DNA from: Acanthamoeba castellanii str. Neff | Taxonomy: Eukaryota > Discosea > Longamoebia > Acanthamoebidae | Length of the DNA: 23,337 nucleotides | Direction of reading: 5' to 3' | Assembly: GCF_000313135.1 (NCBI RefSeq) | Contig: NW_004457396.1 | Span: forward strand, 191,697-215,033 | Shown here: positions 7,565-17,109 of the stretch, in pieces | Layout of the letters: every line of letters begins with the position of its first letter | How positions within the stretch are numbered: position 1 is the stretch's first letter | Made by a program: the position numbers and the translations under genes | The notes under the pieces: generated by a model | Database searches by the model: none | What the model was told of the DNA's origin: nothing | Seen by the model: only the letters and a program-made list of their open reading frames with translations

Positions 7565-10359
7565 ATGTCGCGCGCCTCTGGTCTCGCCTCCAAGATGAGG
7601 GAGTTTCCCTTTGAGGACGTCACCAGCGCCGGCATTCCCCTGTCCCAGCTCGTCCAAGGCACGTGCCCACGCTCGTTGCTACTTCCAGCTTTGGCGTCGT
7701 CTTACGTTGGCTCTTGCACTTTTTGTAGAGAACTTTGCGTCCATCTTGAACGCTGTGGGAGACGCTGAGGTGGTGATGATCGGCGAAGCCACACACGGCA
7801 CGGAGGAGTTCTATCATCTCAGGTAACCACCACGTCCCATAACGAAGCGACCGCACGCGCATGTGCTGATCGCGACGCACACATGCGCGTTATGCACAAC
7901 ACCAACAGAGCCGAGATAACAAAGAAGCTGATCGAGGAGAAGGGCTTCTCCTTTGTCGCAGTCGAGGGAGACTGGCCCGACGTGTACCGCATCAACAGGT
8001 CAGCATTCGACTCCCACTTTTTTGTGTGTGATGCTTCTTCTTGCACTCAACCAGGTGGCTGCAGATACGTCCAGCTCGCACAAGCGGAACACGAGGACGC
8101 GAACGTGGTCGAGGCCCTGGGCGACTTTCAGCGCTTCCCCACCTGGTTCGTCTTCCGCACCTTTAACAATGAAGCTGACATTACTAACCTCTGCCTCTTC
8201 GCTTCGTTGGTCTGCGTCTTGCGTCTGTCCAGGATGTGGAGGTAAAGTCTTCTGGCCTGGCATGCGCGTGGCCTCCATGAGGCGAGTTCACAGGGCTAAC
8301 ACAAGAGCTTTCTTCACCACCTTCTCCAGGAACCACATCATGGTGAACTTTGCCGAGTGGCTCAAGGACTACAACAGCCGGATTGAAGACTACAAGAAAC
8401 GGTGCAACCTCACAGCACCACCACCTCGCAATTCTTACTTGCCTGCTGGTGCTTTGTACGATCGTCCAATGCTGACCGCCGGCGGTGCCCTTTGTACCAC
8501 TTTTGCTGCAGTGTGGGCGTGTATGGCCTTGATCTCTACTCCATGTACACGTCTGCGCATGAGGTCATCCACTACCTCGATGACATCGACCCGTCCGCGG
8601 CCAAGCTCGCCCGGCGCAGGTCAGTTTCTTTGTTCTTCTTCTCCGATTCTGCTTCTTCGACCTTTGCGCGAGCGCGGTACCAGTTCGCTCAACCATGAAA
8701 CGCTCTCCAGGTACGGCACGCTGGACCAATTCAAGGACGAGCCGCACGACTACGCCGCAGCGGTCATGCTGGGCATCAGCCCGTCGTGCGAGAACGCAGT
8801 CGTGCAAATGCTGGTCGACATTTGCCGCAAAGGTACCCTTCGCTTGCCCCCCCCATAGACTGGTGAGCGCGCACGGCCTCGTTACGAACACGCCCTCTTT
8901 CTTTCTCTTTTCTCTTTCTCTTGTCTTCTCGCTATTTTCATTGCGTTAAACCCTTCAGGTCCAGAATACCTCTCCAGCAAGGGCATGGTCGACGGCGAGC
9001 AGCTCTTCTACGCGCAGGAGAACGCCGTGGTGGTCAAGGACGCCGAGGAGTACTACCGCAAGGCCTACGCCGGTGGCGCCGTCACCTGGAACCTGCGCGA
9101 CCGGCACATGCACAACACTCTCAAGGAGATCCTGCAGCACTACAACGAAAAGCGGGGCTGGCCCAAGCCCAAGGCGGGTACGTCGCCCCCCCCCAATCGG
9201 TCATCATGGTCTTGTACTAGTCTATCTATTATGGCCACCTGCGCCTCAACCCTGGTCGCCCGCTCACTCTCCTCGTGTGTGCATCGTGGAATTCGTGTGC
9301 AGTGGTGTGGGCTCACAACTCGCACCTGGGCGATGCCAGAGCCACTTCCGTTTCGCAGATGGGCGAGTTCAACATCGGACAACTGGTACAGTGTGTCCCC
9401 TCTTTCTCCGCCGTGCGCATCGTAACATGGTTCTAATGGCCCGTGCGCACGCCCAGGTGAGACAAACGTTCGGTTTGAACAAGTGCTTCAACATCGGCTT
9501 CTCCACCTACCAAGGCACCGTGAGGGCAGCCACCAAGTGGGGCAGGTCAGTCGGCCATCTCTTCTGTGCTGTTCTGTGCCCCCCCCCTCGCTGCGTGTCA
9601 TGCGCTGACTTCCCTTTTTCCGCCATAGACCGGGAGAAGTGATGGAAATCAACGAAGCGCGCCCCGAGTCCTACGAGCATTTGTTCCACACTGCGGCTCT
9701 GAGGGCCACCCAGCAAGGTTCCCTTCTCCCGTGAGCTCACTTGCTACCTGTGTGTTGTGTGTGTGTGTGTGTGTGAATTGCTCACCCGGTCTGCGTCGCG
9801 ATGGACACAGAAGAGACCAAAAAGAAGCCGCAGAAGGACAAGAGCAAGGCCGAGGGCGAAGGCGAGGAGGAGATGGAGATGGAAGAAGGCGAAGAAAATG
9901 AAATGGACTTTGCCGTCGTCCTCAGGAGCAATTCCAGCGAAGTACCCGGTAATGTCAACTCTCCAACCATCTCTGGTCTTCGTCTTGTACCTCGCTCTTG
10001 TGCTCTCTCTAACCACCGCCACACACGCACACACACACACACCGCCACATACACACATACACACACATACACACCACACAGTTGACCGGACTCTGGTAAA
10101 GCTGCTCAAGGAGAGCAGGCTCGAGAGGGCAATCGGAGTGCAGGTACACTGCTGTTCACCCCTTCTCCCAACACGAAGTGTGCCGCGGCGCCTGATACGT
10201 CACTCACCCCCGTCGCCGCGTTCTTGATCACCAACAAAACAGTACGTGAAGGACCCGAGGAAGGAGATCCACGCCCACTACTTTGACGCGATCCTGCCCG
10301 ATCAGTTCGACGTTGTGATACACATCGACCGCACAAGCGCCCTCCGCCCCCTCGACTAG
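7565..10359 (+). CDS. Erythromycin esterase family protein (Ere-like hydrolase)
   Basis: Homologue of bacterial erythromycin esterases, which hydrolyse the macrolactone ring; the physiological substrate in a protist is unknown. Fifteen exons: 7565-7658, 7729-7822, 7909-7998, 8065-8145, 8233-8241, 8330-8401, 8512-8619, 8711-8832, 8959-9177, 9303-9385, 9457-9545, 9629-9717, 9811-9948, 10082-10143 and 10243-10359, giving 488 aa with every phase closing. Family motifs are GEATHG (about 50-55, with the catalytic Glu/His), VEGDWPD (about 81-87), [29 protein letters not shown] (about 299-308), GFSTYQGTV and the C-terminal [12 protein letters not shown] and QFDVVIHID. Exon 5 is only 9 nt. Exon 1 appears to use a GC donor. 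A charged insert of about 30 residues ([10 protein letters not shown] then a Glu-rich run, about 385-415) sits before the final domain segment and is not typical of bacterial enzymes. No signal peptide, so probably cytosolic. Confidence 0.9.
8233..8241 (+). other. Nine-nucleotide micro-exon of the esterase gene
   Basis: The preceding exon ends ACC TG (8145) and the next starts at 8330 with GAAC. Between them CAG|GATGTGGAG|GTAAAG supplies exactly the residues M-W-R needed to complete the family motif FPTWMWRN. Both flanking introns are canonical GT-AG and the phase is 2 on both sides. Confidence 0.8.
10019..10080 (+). repeat. (CA)n simple repeat in the last-but-one esterase intron
   Basis: CACACA-type tract with CATA interruptions fills the 3' half of the intron between 9948 and 10082, immediately before the acceptor. 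The intron before it has a (GT)n tract at about 9751-9774. Confidence 0.85.
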
Positions 10360-10810
10360 TTGTCTCCTCACCTCCTCACCCCCCACCATCCGTGGATTAG
10401 CTCCTCTTCTCTCCTCTTCTCTCCTCTTCTCTCTTTTGGTGTGCGTAAAACAGTGTTTCTCCTTCTTCTTCATTCATGTTTGGGACATCGAGTTTCGCGA
10501 GTCTTCTACAAGGGCACGCCATCCACCAGCAAACGTCTCCTGAAGGAGCGCGACCAGGCCTTCAGAGACGTCGTCGATGTGGTATGGCACACAGCGATGA
10601 CGCGCACTGGGGCCGACACGTTGTAGGGTTGGCAGTCGCCAGAGGCGTAGGGCTCGCTTACGTGCAGCAGCTCGTCCCACACAACCGGCGTCGGTGGATG
10701 TGTCAGCTGCAGGGGCTACAACCCCGCATCAGCGCTGGGGTAGAGATGTGGAAGAATCCCAGAACACGTTCGATCAAAAACAGCAATTGGGTTGCCAAGA
10801 TCAGTGGACA
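10360..10810. other. Intergenic region between the esterase gene and tRNA-iMet
   Basis: About 450 bp without a recognised gene. A C/T-rich tract (repeated TCTCCTCT) lies at about 10401-10435, shortly after the esterase stop codon, in the presumed 3' UTR. Small ORFs here have no recognisable content. Confidence 0.45.
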
Positions 10811-10882
10811 AGCAGAGTGGCGCAGTGGAAGCGTGGTGGGCCCATAACCCACAGGTCGATGGATCGAAACCATCCTCTGCTA
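10811..10882 (+). tRNA. Initiator tRNA-Met (anticodon CAU)
   Basis: A complete 72-nt intronless cloverleaf. The acceptor stem AGCAGAG (10811-10817) pairs with CTCTGCT (10875-10881), followed by discriminator A. The anticodon stem GTGGG/CCCAC encloses loop CCCATAA, with CAT at 10843-10845. The T stem GATGG/CCATC encloses ATCGAAA, so position 54 is A rather than T. Initiator hallmarks are the A1-U72 first pair, three consecutive G-C pairs at the base of the anticodon stem, and A54/A60 in the T loop. The sequence is almost the same as the well-known animal initiator tRNA. Internal Pol III A-box (about 10819-10829) and B-box (about 10862-10871) are intact. Confidence 0.97.
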
Positions 10883-10886
10883 ACCC

Positions 10887-10891
10887 TTTTT
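10887..10891 (+). terminator. RNA polymerase III terminator of tRNA-iMet
   Basis: A run of five T on the coding strand starts 5 nt after the discriminator base, the usual Pol III stop signal. Confidence 0.8.
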
Positions 10892-11027
10892 GTGTTTCCC
10901 CCTCAACCATCCTCTTCTGCTTCCCTCTCTGTTTGGTCTCTACCGCGCAGGCTGAAGCCATTGGTCGGGAAAATCTATTATTGTACACAAAAGAGCGAAG
11001 CGAAAAGAGAGCTCTCCAGCACTTTGA

Positions 11028-14000
11028 TCAAGGAGTGGGAGTCCAGTAGGACGAGGGTGTGGGCCAGTTGTCGGCCACCGTGCAGAAGCCGTCGGCCGTG
11101 GTGGTGCCCGCGGGGCAGGTGGCCGTGATCTCGTACTTCTGGCTGTCCTCGATGCCCAGGATGTGGGCGCCGTCGCGCCTGAACGTGCGGTTCGGGTCCG
11201 CCACCAGGTTGTGGAGCTTGAGGAAGAGGTGCCTGCCGTTGAAGTGCCACTTGTAGCCGTCGCCGGCCCACACCTTGGCCGGGCTGTCCACCTGGGTCGT
11301 GTTGCGGCGGTAGCCGGTCCACCAGGTCGAGTTGACGTAGACCTGGAACGTGGTGCCGGCCGGGTAGGGCAGGGCCAGGTACACGGTGCGGTTGGTCATC
11401 AGCATGGCCACGCCCACGCGGAGGAACTGCGGCGCGCCCTTGTCCAGCTTGAAGTACCAGCCGGTGCCGTCGACGCCCGAGATGCCGGGCCACTGGGTCA
11501 CGGCCGCCGACGTGTTGCGGCCCTGGGTCTCCGTGAACTCCGGACCCCAAAGCGCAGTGTAGCCGACGTGCGTCGTGTTTCCCGGCTGTGTGTCGTAAGA
11601 CAGAAGAGATGGTGTCAGTCGGACGTGTTGTGTTGCGTGCGGTGTATGTGCGATGATGGATGGGTAGGGCATGTGCGTACACTGCCAATGAAGTTGTTGC
11701 GCGGGACGGCAAAGTTGAGGGTGGAGATCTCGCGGGTGCCCTTGGGGCAGGCCCACACGTTCCACTCCTTCTTGAGGAAGCAGGCCGAGCTCCACTTGTA
11801 CCAGTTGGTGGTGGCGCTGCCCAGGATGTAGGCCTTGCCGTCGTTCTTGCCCACCACGCTGCCGTCAAAGTCCAGGATCGAGTAGTAGCGGCTCGACCCT
11901 GTGTCTCTGTTCTTGATGTGAACCCGCATCGAGTCGTCGCAGTTGTCGAACCTCAGGTTGGTCGTAGCCGCGATTTGCTGTGTGCGGGCATCGAGTGAGA
12001 CACGCGCCACGACACACACGACACGACACGACGCGACACGATCAGGGCGCACCTGAGGCTTGTATTGGTCGCTATGGGTCATGCCGAGCAGGACGACCTG
12101 GTTGGCCTCGGGGTCGCCGGTGTAGCCGGGAATGGACTTGTAGTTGCGGAAGGTGATGTTGCTGAGAATGGCCGACGACCAGGTGTCGTAGAACTGGAAA
12201 CCTGTGTTGAGTGGAGGAATGTGAAGCGTCTTAGACGAATCAACCCATGCATTCCTGAAATGTCGAGGAGGCTGGGGTGACGAACCGCTGCTCTTGGGGA
12301 AGTCGAGCGAGTGGTTGCTGTGGGCGTTGATGATGGCGTTGTTCATCCAACTCTGCGAGAACAGCTGGCCGCTGCGCACAATGTCGTGCGCCTCGTAGCC
12401 GCGCACCTCTGGCCGGTCGCCCCAGTGGTTGACGCCCTTGTTGCACAGGAAGGCCTTCACGTTGGTCAGCTTGAGCCACGTCTGCGTCCCGTTCTGGAAG
12501 TAGGTCTGGCGCTCCTCGCGGCCCGTCAGATAGGTCTGCACGCCGTCCGTGTCGTACCAGAGCCTGCCGCCCACGTACAGGCAGCCGCCATACACAAAGA
12601 ACGAACCCGACGAGTGCATCGAGTTACCATCGAATTTCTGTGCGTGTGTCGTGTCGTGTCGTGTCGTGTGTGCGTGTGCGGTTTGATGTGAGTGAAGGCG
12701 AGTAAAACTGGGATAGGAGTGCGGGCGCGTACCAGGGCCGGGCGTTGGTCGGGCTTGACGTTGGCGTAGCGCGGATTGGTCCTGGCCAGCCCGGTGGGAC
12801 CTGGAAGGTTGGGGAAGGCGAACACGGACCAGCCGCCCGACCCCGTGTTGCCCACAATCGTGTTGTACGCGTTCGTGATGTAGTACGCCGACGCCGCCAC
12901 GTCCGCCGGGAGCAGCAGGTCGGCCGCGGCCTTGAAGGTCTGGCCCTCCTGCCCGCCGCCGGCGGCCTCCTGCTTGATGCAGTGGATATTGGCGCCGAGG
13001 TTGAACGACAGCGTGTTGTTCTCCTCGACGCCCTCCTCCAGGTAGTAGCAGTGGCCCCACGCGTTGAAGGCCACGTTGCGGGTCACCAGCGCGTCGTGGG
13101 TCTGGTGGAGGGTGAAGCAGCGGAAGAACGAGCGCTCAACGGCGCAGTCCTTGATGTGGCACGTCGGGCAGTTGCCCACCAGATGGAAGTGGAGCGGGTA
13201 GCTGCCGAGCACGTTCTTCTGGCCTCCGCGGTACACCCGCACGCCCGAGAATCGACCCACGCCCATCACCTGTGATGGTCCCACCGTCACAGCCCAGGTC
13301 AGTCGGTTCGTCAACCGCTGTGCCATGTGGGGGCCACGTACGCGGACTTGGGCGCCGAACTCGTCGTTCTCTGAGCCTGCGTCGCCCTGCACGACAATGC
13401 GGCGCGACAGGAGCGCGACTTCGGCCTGGGCGCCAAAAGAATGAAAGAGATCAATCAATCTCTTTCGTTCTTTCGTGACCATTGGGAGTCATCACTAGAG
13501 GCCAATGTGGCACATACCTGGTATTCCTGGCCGGCGTAGTGGGTGAAGTCGAGGGGCTGGGTGAATTGGACGATCTTGCGGTTGGAGGAGACGGCGGCGA
13601 TGGTGCGCACTTCGTTCTGCGGGTCCTCCTTGTCCTTGTAGACCGTCGTGGTGACCACCACCTGCTGGCCGACCTCCCAGTTGACGGCCTCCTGGAGGTA
13701 GACGCGGTCGTCCTGGGTGCGCGCCGTCGCGGCGAGGCGCGTCCAGGTCGGGTGGAACTGCTTGCCGTGGATGTCCACCGTCGAGCCTGCGATGTCATGC
13801 CACGTCAGCACACTCTCTACATTCAGACAAATTCCACACACATACCGACGTAGGAGAAGATGCCCTTGTCGCCTCCGGCGACGGCGCCCGCTCGGGTGCC
13901 ATTGAAGGTGAGGGTGATGGACGACGAGAGGCGGCAGGTGGGCGAGCCGATGCTGAGCTTGCCCGAGACCTTGATCGTGCGCAGCTTGAGCGCGATGGCG

Positions 14001-16073
14001 GTGTCGGCGAACACGAGCTCGCTGCCGGCGGGAACGACGATGGACTCAAAGTAGACCGGCTCGCTGCCGCTGCCGGCCGGCAGCGAGCAGGCGGAGATGA
14101 GGACCGAAGAGTTGGCGGGCAGGGTCACGATCGAGCCCGGCTTCGGCACGCCAGCGCTGCCCCACGTGCTGGCCCAGTGCCACGGCTTCAAGTCTGCGCG
14201 CACCGAGCATTTCTGGCGTGTGAGCACTCAGAGCTAAAAACGCGGAACTAAAAGTCGCTCGTACTAGACTTCTTGTGGGGGCAGTCGGTCTGCGGGTTCG
14301 CGTCGAGCGCAGCGGCGGGTCTGGGCAGCACCACCAACTCGGAGTCCTTGGTAAGAAGCGTCGGCGTGGCTGTGTCGAGGGAATTGATAGAGTCAATGCT
14401 GGTCAATCTGCTGCACACGTCAATGGGAGTCAAACAAAGGTACGTACCGTAGTTGGCCGAGACGAGCTCGAAGCGGATGTCCTTGAAGGAGATCTTGTAG
14501 ACGTTGGTGTTGCCGACGGCCTCGAAGCGGAACGCCAGGCGGGTCTTGTGCGCCCAGTGCGAGGTGGGCACCAGGTTGATGTTCGAGTAGTTGTACCACC
14601 TGCCGATCGTCGGCACCAGCCCGCCCAACTCGGCCTTGGCATAGGTCTGCAGCACGCACAGTGCGAAGGTCAGTGGCCCCGCTCTGTACGGCGTGAAGGT
14701 GGTGCGGGCAGTACCTTGGAGGTGTTCCACAGGGCGGGCGCATACTGGAGATTGGCCGGGGCCGTGTCGAGGTTGATGATGGTGGCCATGAGGCGCGTGA
14801 GGTTGCTGGCCTGGTTGGTCATCGAGTCGAAGCGCATCGAGAAGGACAGCCTGTAGACGCCGTCCGCGCGCAGGGCCGGAATCGACTCGTTGTGGACCAG
14901 CCAGAACACCTTGTTGGGCCACGCGTTGCTCACCAGCTGGATCGTCTTCTCCGTCACGTTGGGCGTCACCGTGCCCCAGTCTGCCACCATCACCATCATC
15001 GCCACGTCAGCATCAGAAATGTGATGAATGTGATAAAGCTGGGGTGGTGGCTTGGGCTGGACGTACAGCCCCACTCCCACTTGGCGGCCCACTTGTTGGG
15101 CAGGGCGAGGTCGCCCACGATCGAGCGGGCGGGGCGCACCGAGCTCGGGGTCCCGGCCGACCGGGTGAGGTCCACCGCCAGCGGGCCGGGGAAGCTCGAC
15201 CCCGCGCAGAAGCGGTCGCCCGACTTGATCGACACGTAGCCGCTCGCACGAGCCACCGTCAGCATCAACCAGCATTGCAATGCGGGGGTGGGGGGCTAAC
15301 CAGTGTTGAGGTTGCAGGCGCCATAGGAGTAGGAGGTGTTGGGGGACGTGAGGCTGCAGTTGCCCCCGATCCACACCTTGGCCGTCGACGACAGCGCGTT
15401 GAGGCTGCCCGAGTAGAAGGACTGGAATGTGCCAAAAACATGAACATGTGAGTCGTTGAAATGTGAGCTGTTGTGTTGCTGAAGTATATATGGATGAAGC
15501 GTACGTTGTAGTCGAGGGTGACGGTGCTCTGGGTGGAGGAGATGGACACGTTGGCCGTGGCGGACATGTTGAACTTCTTGATCTGGACGTAGCCCAGCGC
15601 GCACACCGTAGCCCTCTCCAGCACCGTCACATTATTGAGGTCCACCTCCGTCGCCGACGCTCCTGCCCGGTCAATGGAGAAGAAGACGAAGACGAAGAAG
15701 AGCAGGTTGTAGCGGTTGAGCTCAAAAGCCCTCTTTTTTTATCGGGTGCCAGTGAGACAAACGAGATGGTTCGTACCGGACCGGCAGAGGTCGACGGTGA
15801 GGCGCTTGACGGTGAAGGACCCGCCGACGAGACGACCGGTGAGCGAGGTGATGTTGAGGTTGTCAAAGTAGGAGCCCGGAGGAACGGGCAGGTCGGCGGC
15901 CAGCGCCGCTTGGTCGGGCACCACGACCAGCACGGCCAGGAGGCACACCGCCAGAGCCACTGATCAAGTCAAGGCCAACAGGTGGGTCAGCCATAGATCA
16001 GGAGAACAGAAACGATCCAATGTATAAGTGTAAGCCACGCACCAATGGATGTGCTCTTTTTAGGTCCGAGCAT
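11028..16073 (-). CDS. Secreted G8-domain, parallel beta-helix protein (CEMIP/TMEM2/fibrocystin-like)
   Basis: Large extracellular protein of about 1292 aa. Relatives with a G8 domain and beta-helix include the hyaluronan-degrading CEMIP and TMEM2; the ligand here is unknown. Exons (minus): 16073-16043, 15959-15777, 15662-15505, 15421-15301, 15242-15067, 14980-14715, 14646-14444, 14410-14265, 14193-13846, 13786-13518, 13425-13342, 13269-12733, 12637-12286, 12201-12053, 11977-11681 and 11585-11028. Exon 1 (31 nt) supplies MLGPKKSTSI and joins a hydrophobic core to form a signal peptide ending near ALAA. The first ~425 residues are Asn/Thr-rich with many N-glycosylation sequons. The G8 domain (about 430-550) has LKPWHWASTWGSAGVPKPGS. 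Exon 12 carries the CEMIP-like core GSYPLHFHLVGN, then SFFRCFTLHQTHDALVTRN and GHCYYLEEGVEENNTL (PbH1 repeats). No C-terminal membrane helix or GPI signal is seen. One junction (exons 4/5) is one base out of phase. Confidence 0.87.
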
Positions 16074-16832
16074 GGTGGATTCGGAGCTAAAAAACAATGA
16101 AGAGCGAAGGAAGGCAAGGAACGAAGAGAGAGAGAGAAGGCGGAAGGGCAGAAGCGGGCGGAGGCTTGGTCGGCCGCTGGTACGAGAGAGCAAAAAGACG
16201 CACAAGGTCCGCGCGATGTTTTGTGTTCGGCCGGTGGGTGCTCAGACTCCCACATGCCGTGCGACCATAACTCCAGGAAGGGAGAGAACCATTGGTTGGA
16301 CCAGGACCGGCAACGCCAAACCAAGAAAAGCAGAACGGTCCTGACTCGCCCATTGGTCACCCAACAACAGTATAACAAATCGATCAATTAATGACGGTCT
16401 TATCCGCCAATCACATCCGTCCTGCAAACCAATCACATGTCTGCCACAAGATCTTCTGGCCTTGGGGCGGTTGGTCCAACCCACCCCCTCTGTACCACCG
16501 GGATCTTTCAACCCATCGTGTGCGCCCGGAGGCTGGGCCGACTGAGCTCTTGTCTGCGGACAACTCCGGCTGGAGAGAAGAAGACTTGACGAGCTAGCTG
16601 CAATTGTGAAGTCGGGGGTGTCATCATCATCATCTCGCGTAGAAGGTCCCAACAGGCCTGCTGGGCTAAAGAGGACCTGAGCAAGTTGTGCCCTGTTTCG
16701 TGTACTGTGTGTGGTATAACCACCTTGGCAGCCAATCACTAAAGAAGAATACTGTCTTTGGCCAACCAACCGGTGGCTGATGCAGTTCCGATCGTCCGTG
16801 ACCACCAGAAGAGGATGAAGTTAGAGGCCGAC
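16074..16832. promoter_or_regulatory. Intergenic region with CCAAT-box cluster upstream of the G8 gene
   Basis: About 760 bp with no supported gene. It contains five CCAAT pentamers: ATTGG (reverse) at 16291-16295 and 16352-16356, and CCAAT (forward) at 16407-16411, 16429-16433 and 16732-16736. The pair at 16407 and 16429 share the longer string CCAATCACAT, and the site at 16732 reads CCAATCACT. CCAAT boxes of the form CCAATCA are typical binding sites of the trimeric factor NF-Y. The cluster lies 200-650 bp upstream of the minus-strand G8 gene and also upstream of the plus-strand genes. Function is inferred only from the motif cluster. Confidence 0.45.
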
Positions 16833-16946
16833 ATGAGGGCGGTGGCCCTGCTTGCGGTCTTCGTGGCCTGCGCGTTGGGCGATGAAACGATGGACCTCAA
16901 CTACAAGAACCGCTCCATCAACGTTGCCCGGTCCATCTTGGTGTAG
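16833..16946 (+). CDS. Possible small secreted peptide or first exon of an unresolved gene
   Basis: A 37-residue frame starting MRAVALLAVFVACALG is a textbook short signal peptide, followed by about 20 polar residues (DETMDLNYKNRSINVARSILV in two parts, with one NRS glycosylation sequon) and a TAG stop. Codon choice is G/C-ending as in the real exons nearby. An upstream in-frame ATG at 16815 would add MKLEAD and weaken the signal. The frame could instead be exon 1 of a longer gene with a donor at TTG|GTGTAGG, but no convincing second exon was found before DPH1. The product is unknown. Confidence 0.35.
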   Translation: MRAVALLAVFVACALGDETMDLNYKNRSINVARSILV

Positions 16947-17031
16947 GATCCACTTCCAACCGACTCAGAAATTTGCTTGTGTTGTGCGGACATGTACAAA
17001 CCACGCCAACGACTTGGACGGCAGCGTAGGC

Positions 17032-17092
17032 CAAAACAAAACAAAACAAAACAAAACAAAAAACAAAACAAAAAACAAAACAAAACAAAACA
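17032..17092 (+). repeat. (AAAAC)n simple repeat upstream of DPH1
   Basis: A tract of AAAAC units with occasional AAAAAC runs, ending about 18 bp before the first candidate DPH1 start codon, so it lies in the promoter or 5' UTR. Confidence 0.85.
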
Positions 17093-17109
17093 GAACAGAA
17101 AATTGAATA

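Noticed and set aside
9757..10227. Open frame rich in Arg and then His/Thr on the plus strand
   Set aside because: It crosses esterase exon 13 in the wrong frame and reads through the CA repeat of an intron.
14194..14212. Acceptor at CCAG|AAATGC giving KCSVRAD before the G8 domain
   Set aside because: The phase does not match the upstream donor TCTA|GTACG. The acceptor GCAG|ACTTGAAG a few bases later closes the frame.
14275..14856. Long plus-strand open frames across the G8 gene (also 11163-11831 and 12745-13275)
   Set aside because: They are antisense shadows of GC-rich minus-strand exons, rich in Val/Gly/Arg, with no domain. The minus strand carries the conserved G8 and beta-helix sequence.
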